Shown: positions 50,485 through 59,113, counted from the first letter of the stretch. The stretch is 64,000 bases of DNA from JAEVLT01 sp964484065 (GCA_964484065.1 CAZAEW010000014.1:1-64000), one strand, 5' to 3'. Numbers and translations: made by a program. The notes: generated by a model not told the origin, from the sequence alone.

Positions 50485-51933
50485 TTGAAGGTGATTCTTC
50501 TATCTGGAGGTTCCGGTCTCAGATTGTGGCCGTTATCGAATCCCGCCAGATCTAAGCAGTATTTAAATTTGCTTCAAGGTCCTAATCAAGAATACGAATC
50601 AATGATACAGCGTGTTTGGCGGCAGCTTAATGCTGCGGGTCTTCTAAAAGATACGTATTTAACCGTAAACAAAGTTCAAATAGAAAGTATACTTAATCAG
50701 TTAGGCAATGATATTCGTCTGATTATTGAGCCTGAGAGAAGAGATACATTTCCTGCAATTTCCCTCGCTGCATCTTATCTTCATTCTGTCGAAAAGGTTG
50801 AACAAAATGAGGTAATCATTGTTCTCCCGGTCGACCATTTTGTAGAAGATTCTTTCTTCCGCGTTTTAGACGATTTGGAAAAATCACTCCAATCCTCCAC
50901 CTCAGATCTATTACTTCTTGGTGTTTCCCCTGATGAGCCATCAGAAAAATACGGCTATATCATTCCGGATGAAGCAGACAGTGGCTCCGGCCAAAAGGTT
51001 AAGTATTTTGTTGAGAAGCCTGACAAAAAGACAGCTGAAAAACTAATCAAACATCATGCTCTTTGGAATTGCGGAGTTTTTGCATTCAAGCTCCATTTTT
51101 TGATAGACCTGTTAAAAACGAAAGGTTATCCAACTGAATTCGAAAAATTGACTGAACAATACAATCAATTGCCGAATACAAGTTTTGATTATGAAGTATT
51201 GGAGAAAAGCAAAAACATTATTGTGAAATCATTTAAAGGGCAATGGAAGGACCTCGGTACCTGGAATGATTTTACCCAAGTAATGGAGTCGGCCATCAAA
51301 GGAAGAGGTATTGTCAGCAGTGATTCAACTAATGTCCACCTTATAAATGAATTAAACATTCCCGTAGTTATGAACGGATTATCGAATGTGGTTTTAGCGG
51401 CAAGTCCTGACGGAATCTTAGTTTCACATAAGGAAAAAAGTTCAGCGATTAAACCGCTTGTTCAAAAGGCCCAAGGCAGGCCAATGGTGGAAGAAAAACG
51501 ATGGGGTTCCTATCGTGTATTGGATATCGAGCTGCTTCCTTCCGGGCATAAAGTTTTAACAAAGTCTATTTTCTTAAATGCCGGAAAAAACATTAGCTAT
51601 CAAACACATGCAAAACGGAGTGAAGTATGGACAATTACCTCAGGTACGGGCCTTTTTGTATTAGATGACAGGATGCGAAAGGTTACCGCCGGTGATGTTC
51701 TTGTCATTCCTGTCGGATCAAGGCATGCGATAAAATCGTTAACGGATCTTCAATTTATCGAAGTTCAAATGGGAAGTGATTTATCGGAAGAGGATATTGA
51801 ACGTATCTGCATGACATGGGAGGAAGTTGAAGGGCAATGTATCAAGGGAAATAAAGGAGATGGGATTCTTTTCAATGAAGCAAATGAAGCAAAAGAAAGC
51901 AGCGAGCCGAAAAAGCATCAAGATGGAGTGTAA
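50485..51933 (+). CDS. Mannose-1-phosphate guanylyltransferase / mannose-6-phosphate isomerase
   Basis: A 482-residue type II GMP-PMI enzyme. The nucleotidyltransferase domain comes first (VILLSGGSGLRLWPLS, PARSKQYL, EPERRDTFPAISLAA, VLPVDHFV, FVEKPDKKTAEKL, KWKDLG-like WKDLGTWNDF). The C-terminal cupin isomerase is at about 345-450 (EKRWGSYRVLD, GKNISYQTHAKRSEVWTI, GDVLVIPVGSRHAI). It makes GDP-mannose for polysaccharide. TTG 50485 lies eight bases after AGGGGTGA; GTG 50473 overlaps that site, so I prefer TTG. The next genes are coat glycosyltransferase-like. Confidence 0.87.
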   Translation: MKVILLSGGSGLRLWPLSNPARSKQYLNLLQGPNQEYESMIQRVWRQLNAAGLLKDTYLTVNKVQIESILNQLGNDIRLIIEPERRDTFPAISLAASYLHSVEKVEQNEVIIVLPVDHFVEDSFFRVLDDLEKSLQSSTSDLLLLGVSPDEPSEKYGYIIPDEADSGSGQKVKYFVEKPDKKTAEKLIKHHALWNCGVFAFKLHFLIDLLKTKGYPTEFEKLTEQYNQLPNTSFDYEVLEKSKNIIVKSFKGQWKDLGTWNDFTQVMESAIKGRGIVSSDSTNVHLINELNIPVVMNGLSNVVLAASPDGILVSHKEKSSAIKPLVQKAQGRPMVEEKRWGSYRVLDIELLPSGHKVLTKSIFLNAGKNISYQTHAKRSEVWTITSGTGLFVLDDRMRKVTAGDVLVIPVGSRHAIKSLTDLQFIEVQMGSDLSEEDIERICMTWEEVEGQCIKGNKGDGILFNEANEAKESSEPKKHQDGV

Positions 51934-52100
51934 TCCAATCAGCCTTTCTTAATTTGGTTACACTATGGAAATGAAGTATGCATATGTATATAAAAAATGA
52001 TTCTGGGAGAAATCCGTTTGGTTATTTGTGCAGCCAATAGTGGGCGATCAAAATATCGTTCTCTGTATCTAATAAATCCGAATGAAAGGAGCAAAATGAA

Positions 52101-53132
52101 ATGGAGCCAAAGAAAATTATCGTATGTAATACCATTCATCCTTTCATGACAGGTGGAAGCGAGCTGTTTGCAGAAAAGCTCGTTGAAGAATTAAAAAAGT
52201 CTGGACATAACGCCATCCTCGTTACAATGCCCTTCATCCTAAAGTTCAAAAAAGAAAGCCTGAAGAAGGCTTGTGAGCCATGGATGAACCTCGATCTTTC
52301 AAAAATTGCAGATGTAGTAATTCCCCTTCGTTTCCCTACCTGGCTTGTTAATCATCCTAATAAGATTGTCTATCTGAATCATCAATTAAGAATGGCTTAT
52401 GATTTATACGATAAGCCGTTTGGTCCAAAAGACAGTGAAGCAGCAGCAGAGGCATCCAGATATGTTGCTGATTTGGACCGTTCATTAGTGAATGCGAAAA
52501 AAATTTTTGCAGTATCAAAAAATGTGCAAAGCAGGTTAAAGCAGTACAGCGGAATAGACAGTGAGCTTCTTTATCACTCTCTTCCAAATGAAGAATCACA
52601 CTACTCTGGAACATATGGAGATTATATTCTCAGTGTAGGGCGTCTGGTACCAATGAAGCGAGTGGACCTTTTAATTAAAGCATTGGCGCTAACGAAGACA
52701 GCTGTTCGCTGTAAAATTGTCGGGGAGGGTGTCGACCGTCCTAAACTTGAAAAGCTGGCGGATGATTTAAAAGTTAAAAACAAAGTGGAATTTTGCGGCT
52801 GGGTGCCTCCCAACCAATTAATTGAGTTATATGCCCAATCCCTTTGTTCCTTTTATGCGCCGATAGACGAAGATTACGGACTTGTGACATTGGAATCTTT
52901 TAAGTCTGCGAAGCCTGTCATTACGACACAAGATGCAGGAGGAGTTTTAGAATTTGTAAAGCATGATTTAAATGGCTGGGTGCTTCAGGAGGATCCGGAG
53001 CTGTTTGCCAGAGCAATGGATACTCTGTATTTACACCGTGAATTGGCAAGTACCATGGGAACAGCAGGTCTGGAATCAGTTAAACATATTTCTTGGAAAA
53101 ATTGCATTAAAAGATTAGAAGAATATTTTTAA
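52101..53132 (+). CDS. Glycosyltransferase family 4, CotSA-like
   Basis: A 343-residue GT-B glycosyltransferase. The N-terminal acceptor domain has TIHPFMTGGSELFAEKLVEEL. The C-terminal donor domain has YILSVGRLVPMKRVDLLIKAL, KIVGEGVDRPKLEKL, VEFCGWVPPNQLIELY, and the conserved E in DYGLVTLESFKSAKPVI with TTQDAGGVLEFV. There is no membrane segment. ATG 52101 follows AAAGGAG. Adjacent to a CotS-like gene, it parallels the cotSA-cotS pair of B. subtilis, so a role in spore coat or crust glycan is likely. Confidence 0.86.
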   Translation: MEPKKIIVCNTIHPFMTGGSELFAEKLVEELKKSGHNAILVTMPFILKFKKESLKKACEPWMNLDLSKIADVVIPLRFPTWLVNHPNKIVYLNHQLRMAYDLYDKPFGPKDSEAAAEASRYVADLDRSLVNAKKIFAVSKNVQSRLKQYSGIDSELLYHSLPNEESHYSGTYGDYILSVGRLVPMKRVDLLIKALALTKTAVRCKIVGEGVDRPKLEKLADDLKVKNKVEFCGWVPPNQLIELYAQSLCSFYAPIDEDYGLVTLESFKSAKPVITTQDAGGVLEFVKHDLNGWVLQEDPELFARAMDTLYLHRELASTMGTAGLESVKHISWKNCIKRLEEYF

Positions 53133-53147
53133 AGGGCTGCTAAAAAC

Positions 53148-54110
53148 ATGAGTGATTACAACATCTTAGAAATACTTTCAGAATATGGAATCCACCCTGA
53201 TAAAATAACATTGATCAGTGAAAGAAGGAACAGATGTGTATGGAAAATATCGGGGAATAATGGGAACTATGCCTTAAAATTAGTCGATCCCAAAAAGGCG
53301 GGCATTATTTCAAATGTGGGGAGCTATCTTTTTAACAGAGGGGTTCCGGTCATTCCCGTTTTGCCAACCTTGAAAAATGATTTTCTCGTCCTGCATAAAG
53401 ACGTCTCTTTTATCCTTTTTCCATGGTTTGAGGGGGAAACAATCGTTTATGATACCCCTGGAACCATCGAGAAAATAACTTCCCTGCTGGCCCGCTTTCA
53501 TAATGCTTCAAGGGGCTATCAGGCAACAGGCAAACCAATAAGGAAAAAAGATTTGAACTATATTAGTAAAACGAAATTAATGAATGAAGTGTACAAAGAA
53601 TTAATCCATGATAACAGTCAAATTGTTAAAGTATTCTCCAGCAGCTATGATTGGCTTCAGAAAAGGTGCATTTGGGCAATGGAAAAAATCCCCGACCTCT
53701 TGGCTGCTTCAGCAAAATTCAACCCTGATTTATTATTAAGCCATGGAGATTATGCGCGAATTAACATTCTGAGTGATAAGAATGGAGAATGGAGAATCAT
53801 TGACCTTGACACGGTTGGAATTTCCCCTCCTATGACAGATGTATCAAAAATGATTACTTTGATCAATCACGATCTGGGCAATTGGGATTCACAAAGATAT
53901 GAATCCATCCTGGAATGCTATCGAAAGATCCGTCCTTTCTTTGAAGGGGAAGAGGAACTTCTTATCATAGATCAGTGCTTTCCTCATCAAGCAATTGATC
54001 TATTAATTGGTTATTATAATAAAAGCACCAGTACAACCCTCGGTGAAGAATTGGAACGCTGTTTGGCTTCAGACCGAGAAAAACTAAAAGAGCTCCATAT
54101 TAAGCTTTAG
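53148..54110 (+). CDS. CotS/YutH-like aminoglycoside phosphotransferase-fold protein
   Basis: A 320-residue kinase-fold protein. The ATP-binding lobe starts with LISERRNRCVWKISGNNG and NYALKLVDPKKA. The catalytic loop is LLLSHGDYARINIL (H-x-D-x(4)-N), and the magnesium aspartate is in WRIIDLDTVGISPP. It matches the CotS/CotI spore coat kinase group. It begins 16 bases after the glycosyltransferase gene and so is co-transcribed. CotI-type proteins phosphorylate spore coat protein (CotB); whether this one does is unknown. Confidence 0.86.
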   Translation: MSDYNILEILSEYGIHPDKITLISERRNRCVWKISGNNGNYALKLVDPKKAGIISNVGSYLFNRGVPVIPVLPTLKNDFLVLHKDVSFILFPWFEGETIVYDTPGTIEKITSLLARFHNASRGYQATGKPIRKKDLNYISKTKLMNEVYKELIHDNSQIVKVFSSSYDWLQKRCIWAMEKIPDLLAASAKFNPDLLLSHGDYARINILSDKNGEWRIIDLDTVGISPPMTDVSKMITLINHDLGNWDSQRYESILECYRKIRPFFEGEEELLIIDQCFPHQAIDLLIGYYNKSTSTTLGEELERCLASDREKLKELHIKL

Positions 54111-54155
54111 AAAAGATGGACAGTAGTAATTGGTTTCGAGAAAGGAGGCTCAGTG

Positions 54156-54188
54156 ATTCGTCCGCGGTGAGAGGACGGATTTTTTTCT
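54156..54188 (+). terminator. Terminator after the CotS-like gene
   Basis: ATTCGTCC (54156-54163) and GGACGGAT (54173-54180) are followed by TTTTTTTC. It separates the coat group from the guanylate-kinase-like gene. Confidence 0.8.
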
Positions 54189-54271
54189 TTTTGCAGCAGA
54201 TGAATGAGGAAACGGAAATGGTAATGGTAATATGGAAGAAAACCTATAAAATTTATTATGGTGGTGTGTAT

Positions 54272-54808
54272 ATGGTTAAAGTGGTTATTTTTCAGGGACC
54301 CAGCGGCTCAGGTAAATCCACCTTGCAGAACATGCTGGGGATTCCAAGAATTATTACCTGGACAACCCGTTCTCCTCGCCCGAATGAAAAAAACGGAATA
54401 GATTATCACTTTGTAAGCATCGAGGAATTTAAAAAAAGGCAAAATGATGGACGTATGCTAGAGGTTACAGAGTATAAATCGAATTATTATGGCACTTCTC
54501 TGGATTCGTTTCAAAATTTGAGGGACGATGTAAAATCAATCGTTGTTGATGCTCCAGGAGCAAATAAGATTTTTGAAGTAATGAAAGATGAATGTTTTCG
54601 GATCGGGGTTTATGCCCCCAAAACAGATTGTGAATCCAGATTAAGGAAGCGGGATCAACCGGTTTCCGAGTTAAACAAACGGTTAAAAGATTACGATGCA
54701 GAGGTACAGGCGCTGTTCGATTGTAATATTATTGTTAACAATTCAGACCTTAATTGGGAAAATGCCGAGAGAATTATCCAATCGCTTCAGCAAATTTTAA
54801 TTGTGTAA
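54272..54808 (+). CDS. Guanylate kinase-like P-loop protein
   Basis: A 178-residue nucleotide kinase-fold protein. The P-loop is FQGPSGSGKSTL, followed by ITWTTRSPRPNEKNGIDYHFVSIEEFKKRQ (GMP-binding, split here by function: TTRSPRxxE, YxFV) and EVTEYKSNYYGTSL. It lacks the usual FVLSGPSGVGK context and is distant from housekeeping Gmk, with a shortened lid (LRKRDQPVSELNKRL). I start it at ATG 54272 (GGTGGTG upstream); the longer frame to 54116 runs through a terminator. Substrate uncertain; it may phosphorylate GMP for GDP-mannose supply. Confidence 0.72.
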   Translation: MVKVVIFQGPSGSGKSTLQNMLGIPRIITWTTRSPRPNEKNGIDYHFVSIEEFKKRQNDGRMLEVTEYKSNYYGTSLDSFQNLRDDVKSIVVDAPGANKIFEVMKDECFRIGVYAPKTDCESRLRKRDQPVSELNKRLKDYDAEVQALFDCNIIVNNSDLNWENAERIIQSLQQILIV

Positions 54809-54810
54809 AA

Positions 54811-54843
54811 CAGCCGGGACCTATTTAAGGGACCCGGCCGTTT
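54811..54843 (+). terminator. Hairpin after the guanylate kinase-like gene
   Basis: CCGGG (54814-54818) pairs with CCCGG (54833-54837), with further inner pairs, then CCGTTTG. The T run is short. Confidence 0.6.
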
Positions 54844-54847
54844 GAAT

Positions 54848-55345
54848 ACTTGTCATATTCGGACAGGGGAAGGGAAAAATCCGGAGTTCGTGTCTGAATG
54901 CCGGCATCATTCGGACAGGAGAAGGGAAAAATCCGGAGTTCGCTGTCAGAATACCAGCCTCATTCGGACAGGAGAAGGGAAAAATCCGGAGTTCGTGTCA
55001 GAATACCAGCCTCATTCGGACAGGGGGCGGCCAAAAATGCGAGNNNNNNNNNNNNNNNNNNNNNNNNNNNNNNNNNNNNNNNNNNNNNNNNNNNNNNNNN
55101 NNNNNNNNNNNNNNNNNNNNNNNNNNNNNNNNNNNNNNNNNNNCCAAAAATGCGAGTTCGTGTCAGAATACCAGCCTCATTCGGACAGGGGGCGGCCAAA
55201 AATGCGAGTTCATGTCAGAATACCAGCCTCATTCGGACAGGGGGCGACCAAAAATGCGAGTTCGTGTCAGAATACCAGCCTCATTCGGACAGGGGGCGGC
55301 CAAAAATGCGAGTTCGTGTCAGAATGCCGGTCTCATTCGGACAGA
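54848..55345. repeat. Tandem palindromic array 2, 52-bp unit, at least eight copies
   Basis: Right arms ATTCGGACA start at 54857, 54909, 54962, 55014, 55179, 55231, 55283 and 55335: 52 bases apart within each side, with one single-base insertion. Each unit is a 9-base arm (TGTCAGAAT or TGTCTGAAT), a 9-base loop (mostly ACCAGCCTC), ATTCGGACA and a 25-base spacer. Spacers are of two types: GGGGAAGGGAAAAATCCGG-like in the first three, GGGGGCGGCCAAAAATGCG-like later. Unit length and internal plan equal array 1. Open frames through it are chance products. Confidence 0.9.
55044..55143. other. 100-N assembly gap inside array 2
   Basis: Exactly 100 Ns, a conventional unknown-length scaffold gap. The repeat phase does not continue across it (165 bases between arms is not a multiple of 52), so the true copy number is unknown. 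Confidence 0.97.
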
Positions 55346-55425
55346 AGAAGGCAAGAAATTCAAAGTACTGTCTGTAAGGATCACTTTGAAAAATATTTCC
55401 AAAAATGAAAGCAAACAAATGGTTT

Positions 55426-56334
55426 TTATTTGTAAAAAGTATCCCTAGTATTTCCAAACGGAGTAAAGTTTTTCTTTAAAACTCTGCTAAATGTCCGTTT
55501 GTTTAACTCGGTCTTGCACCACTCATAAATGATGTGGGTAGTAAGTTTTTGATCAGGAAATAACAACTGAAATTCTTTTACATTCCGTAAAATAGCTTGT
55601 TCAATCCTTTCATGTTCCCCACACTTTCCACATACAATATCATTATTTTTTATATAAACCATAAACGACTTACAATTTCTACAATAAAATCCCTTTTGCA
55701 ACTGTTCATAATTATATTGGGGCAATATTGTAAATGGGTTTTTTGTTTGATGTAATGAAATTAATGTTTGGGCCAGTTCCTTGTGCCCATTATTCAACTT
55801 AGAAGATGTTTTGTTTAAATCTAACAGAAAACGATTAACCTGGGTGGGTAAAATAATAGGCTGGTCAAGTGGGGCTTGATATAAGGTGAATTCAGGATTG
55901 ATAAAGATAACGAAGGGTTCAATAAGATAATTTAGCTTGCGATTTTGGAGCAGTTGGCGGAATAGGGTTGCACTTCTATTTAACTGGAGGACAGGGTTCT
56001 TAAATTCTCGACCTGTTTTTACGGAATAAATTTTATCTTCTTTCCAGTAACAATCTCCTTCAAAGTTTTTTATGTCGAGCAAGTGAATAACTCCCTGTGA
56101 AACAATGGATGTGTCAATTTGAAAATAAGAGTTGTTTACTTCGAGAAGTAAGTCATTTATGATATACCTTTCCTCCTGAAGACTTTCTGCCAGCAGATCA
56201 AATTTCACCTCTCCTTCATATCCCTTTTCGAGGTTTAAATAGTGAAACCTCTCCTTTTCAGTTAACTCCGCTCGCGTGTTTAAAGAACGCAAAGTCATTA
56301 ACTCATTCGATTCAGATCGTTTTCTAAGTAACAT
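55426..56334 (-). CDS. NERD domain protein
   Basis: A 302-residue protein. Residues about 38-150 form a NERD nuclease-related domain (YEGEVKFDLLAES, YIINDLLLEV, FQIDTSIVSQGVIHLLDIKNFEG with the D-x-K-type core, LQLNRSATLFRQLL). Residues about 220-250 carry a zinc ribbon (FYCRNCKSFMVYIKN and VCGKCGEHE). NERD proteins are suspected nucleases of unknown role. It lies at the right edge of array 2, reading toward it. ATG 56334 has AAGGAAG upstream. Confidence 0.84.
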   Translation of the reverse strand: MLLRKRSESNELMTLRSLNTRAELTEKERFHYLNLEKGYEGEVKFDLLAESLQEERYIINDLLLEVNNSYFQIDTSIVSQGVIHLLDIKNFEGDCYWKEDKIYSVKTGREFKNPVLQLNRSATLFRQLLQNRKLNYLIEPFVIFINPEFTLYQAPLDQPIILPTQVNRFLLDLNKTSSKLNNGHKELAQTLISLHQTKNPFTILPQYNYEQLQKGFYCRNCKSFMVYIKNNDIVCGKCGEHERIEQAILRNVKEFQLLFPDQKLTTHIIYEWCKTELNKRTFSRVLKKNFTPFGNTRDTFYK

Positions 56335-56469
56335 AAGCCACTTCCTTTCATCATTTCTAAGATCATTTTATATAAAATAATCCAGATCCCACTCAAAAAG
56401 AATGAATATTCCGTTAACATTTTTTGTGGATTTGGATTTATTTAAGTACCGAGATGTTCATCATTTTTT

Positions 56470-56648
56470 CACAATCTATGTGAAATTTTTCACAAAGCGC
56501 TTACATAACTTTACATTATGAACTAGGTGTTTTATCTTTGTTTATAAATTGTTTTAGGCGGAAAACTTCCGGAAATTTGAGCAAATCCATGCCTTCATAC
56601 AATGAAATGTTCATTATTCTTTCACAAGTTTTGTGAAACGATTCACAG
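56470..56648 (+). promoter_or_regulatory. Rex operators and cre-like site upstream of ldh
   Basis: TTGTGAAACGATTCACAG (56631-56648) and TGTGAAATTTTTCACA (56479-56494) match the Rex box TTGTGAAWWWWTTCACAA closely. TTCACAAGTTTTGTGAA overlaps the first. AAAGCGCTTACA (56495-56506) beside the second resembles cre. The remaining gap (56335-56745) contains GTGCTATACTGACT promoter-like sequence after the proximal site. NADH-responsive derepression of lactate fermentation is inferred. Confidence 0.75.
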
Positions 56649-56745
56649 AAAGGTGCTATACTGACTTAGTCAACTTGATAATAGTAGAAACCTTCAGTGT
56701 TAGTACTTTTAAATAATCCTCAGATTTTGAAAGGAGATTATCTAC

Positions 56746-57699
56746 ATGAATAACGGAAAAGTAAATCGGGTAGTATTAATTGGTACAGGGGCGGTAGGCT
56801 GCAGTTACGCCTATTCAATGATTAATCAGGGAGTAGCGGAAGAGTTAGTGCTGATCGATGTGAATGAAGCAAAAGCGGAAGGCGAAGTCATGGATCTTAA
56901 CCATGGAATGCCATTCTCTCCTTCACCATTAAAGGTATGGAAAGGCTCTTACCAGGATTGTGCAACAGCAGACCTTGTTGTCATCACAGCAGGATTGGCG
57001 CAAAAACCAGGTGAAACCCGACTGCAATTAGTCGAGAAGAACACAAAAATATTTAAACAAATTGTCGGCAGCATTATGGAAAGCGGCTTTGACGGAATAT
57101 TCCTTGTGGCAACAAACCCTGTGGACATTTTAACCTATGTCACATGGAAAGAATCAGGCCTTCCAAAAGAACGTGTCATCGGTTCAGGCACCGTATTGGA
57201 TTCTGCGCGTCTTCGCTTCAACCTCGGACAATTTTTCGATGTCGATACAAGAAATGTCCATGCTTACATTATTGGGGAGCACGGCGATACAGAGCTTCCG
57301 GTTTGGAGCTGCAGTTCAATCGGAGTAGAAAAGCTGGAAACTGTTTTGGCGAAGAAAAATGATCTGAAAAAAGAATGCTTAGATGAAATCTTTACAAACG
57401 TTCGTGACGCAGCCTATCACATTATTGAGAGAAAAGGCGCAACCTTCTACGGAATCGGAATGTCGCTTGTCCGAATCACAAAGGCCATTTTAAATAATGA
57501 AAACTGTATCTTAACGGTATCTGCCTATTTAAACGGAGAATATGGACATAACGACGTTTATATCGGAGTTCCAGCTGTCATTAACCGGAACGGTATCCGC
57601 GAAGTCATTGAAATCGACCTAAATGACCTCGAAAAAGACCAATTTAATCATTCAGTTGAAGTGTTAAAAAGAACCATGAATCCAGAGGCGTTAGTTTAA
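56746..57699 (+). CDS. ldh: L-lactate dehydrogenase
   Basis: A 317-residue NAD-dependent enzyme that reduces pyruvate to L-lactate. The Rossmann motif is VLIGTGAVGCSYAYS, NAD preference is shown by LVLIDVNEAKAEGE, and the active loop has AQKPGETRLQL. Other marks are ATNPVDILTYV, GSGTVLDSARLR and catalytic His in IGEHGDTELPVWS. ATG 56746 follows AAGGAGAT. It heads an operon with an MFS transporter and has Rex boxes upstream, as in B. subtilis ldh. Confidence 0.95.
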   Translation: MNNGKVNRVVLIGTGAVGCSYAYSMINQGVAEELVLIDVNEAKAEGEVMDLNHGMPFSPSPLKVWKGSYQDCATADLVVITAGLAQKPGETRLQLVEKNTKIFKQIVGSIMESGFDGIFLVATNPVDILTYVTWKESGLPKERVIGSGTVLDSARLRFNLGQFFDVDTRNVHAYIIGEHGDTELPVWSCSSIGVEKLETVLAKKNDLKKECLDEIFTNVRDAAYHIIERKGATFYGIGMSLVRITKAILNNENCILTVSAYLNGEYGHNDVYIGVPAVINRNGIREVIEIDLNDLEKDQFNHSVEVLKRTMNPEALV

Positions 57700-57733
57700 T
57701 CGTAATAAAATTACAGGATAGAAGGATGGAATC

Positions 57734-58963
57734 ATGAAAGTAAGCAACGATACAAAAAAAGGTTATTTTATGCTGGCTGTTTTATGGTTATCTTATGTTA
57801 CCTTTGCAATGAACTGGGTGGCCGGGTCTTCTTTGACGCCGCAAATCACCAAAACCTTTTTTGGCGGACCGGTAGATCCTCTTATTTCACAATTAGTAAA
57901 TTACTCCATTACAACGGCTCGAGTATTTGCCAATATATTAGCAGCGGTTATCTTAATGAAATTGGGACCCAAAAAAGCAGCTGGTACGGCAATTGGACTT
58001 TTAATGATGGGGCTTGTAGCGATTTATCTGCCCAATTATTGGGCCTACACAGCCGCAAGAATGGTCATGGCGGTAGGCGGTTCAATGGTGATTGTCTATA
58101 TGAATCCTGTTGTAGCCCACTATATTACTAACTCGAAAATTAAACTGCGTATCAATGCAGCCAATACAGTGTCATATAACGCAGGTGCATTTATTGTGGC
58201 TGTCCTGTTTACGGTTTTCGCTAAACAAATGGTGGTAAACTGGCGCTTAACTCTAACGTTTTTTGCAGCTTTAACCATTTTGTTTTTTGCCGGCTGGCTG
58301 TGGAAAGCGGAGAATTTTGAAACGAGAGAAAAAAATAGTGGAAAAACGGAAGTCTATGGATATAAGGATGCCCTTAAAGATGGATTTCTCTGGCGATACG
58401 GCATGGCGTTTGCTTCCTTTTTAACCTTGTATGTTTTATCGCTTGTGAGCTTTAAGGCTATTTTTGAACAATATACTTTATTGAATGGTTCCGTTACAAA
58501 CTTGTTAATTTCCGGTTTTGGGATTTTGGGTACTTTTGCCGGGATTCGGATTGGAAATAACGGGGTGCCGCGCAAGCCGACTCTTGTACTCAGCGGAATT
58601 GTCATGGTTGGAACGTTTGCCTTGGCATTAGTATTTGCCAATAGTGTTCCGCTTCTATCTTATTCGCTGATTGCCATTTCGGGTTTTGCAATGTATATTC
58701 AGTACCCAATCTTTTTGAATCTTCCTCATGAATTAAAAGGGATGACGCCGCAAAGATTGACGATTATGTTTGGCTTATTCTGGGCGTTGGCATATGCCGG
58801 TCAAACGATTGCTACCATTGTGTGGAGTTATATTTTAGGCACTTCCGGATATACACCGGCGATGATTTTCTTTATCGCTGTCTCAAGTTTGTATATCTTC
58901 TTGACTGCAACTTTCCCGGAAACAATCCAAAAGGAAACAGTTAAAAAAAGAATAGCTGCGTAG
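57734..58963 (+). CDS. MFS transporter, lactate or organic acid exporter candidate
   Basis: A 409-residue membrane protein with about 12 helices. MFS-type loop motifs are present (MKLGPKKAAGTAIG between helices 2 and 3, and YTAARMVMAVGGSM). It begins 34 bases after ldh and is followed by the operon terminator, taking the place that lctP has in B. subtilis but from a different family. Export or exchange of lactate is inferred from position only. Confidence 0.8.
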   Translation: MKVSNDTKKGYFMLAVLWLSYVTFAMNWVAGSSLTPQITKTFFGGPVDPLISQLVNYSITTARVFANILAAVILMKLGPKKAAGTAIGLLMMGLVAIYLPNYWAYTAARMVMAVGGSMVIVYMNPVVAHYITNSKIKLRINAANTVSYNAGAFIVAVLFTVFAKQMVVNWRLTLTFFAALTILFFAGWLWKAENFETREKNSGKTEVYGYKDALKDGFLWRYGMAFASFLTLYVLSLVSFKAIFEQYTLLNGSVTNLLISGFGILGTFAGIRIGNNGVPRKPTLVLSGIVMVGTFALALVFANSVPLLSYSLIAISGFAMYIQYPIFLNLPHELKGMTPQRLTIMFGLFWALAYAGQTIATIVWSYILGTSGYTPAMIFFIAVSSLYIFLTATFPETIQKETVKKRIAA

Positions 58964-58978
58964 AGCAAACAAAAATAT

Positions 58979-59003
58979 GGAGCATGCCTATATGGCATGC
59001 TCC
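58979..59003 (+). terminator. Terminator after the ldh operon
   Basis: GGAGCATGCC (58979-58988) pairs with GGCATGCTCC (58994-59003), then GCTTTGTG. The stem is perfect, the tail is poor in Ts. The rest of 59004-59289 has the 31-bp repeat and A/T-rich promoter DNA. Confidence 0.75.
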
Positions 59004-59082
59004 GCTTTGTGTTTCGAAGGTTAAAAGTATTAATACTGCCCTGAATAGAGCCAGATAATTCCTCGCTTTGACTGGTTAGAAA

Positions 59083-59113
59083 CAACATGACTTTTGCGCA
59101 GCTCCGCCCCTTT
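59083..59113 (-). repeat. 31-bp exact repeat, right copy
   Basis: An exact reverse complement of 50295-50325, 8.8 kb away, in another intergenic region. The two copies enclose the coat-polysaccharide, array 2, NERD and ldh genes. Confidence 0.85.

Noticed and set aside
54842..55448. Long open frames through array 2 encoding Ser/Arg-rich repeats
   Set aside because: A 52-base unit rotates frame every copy, the frames cross 100 Ns, and no ribosome site or coding pattern is present.
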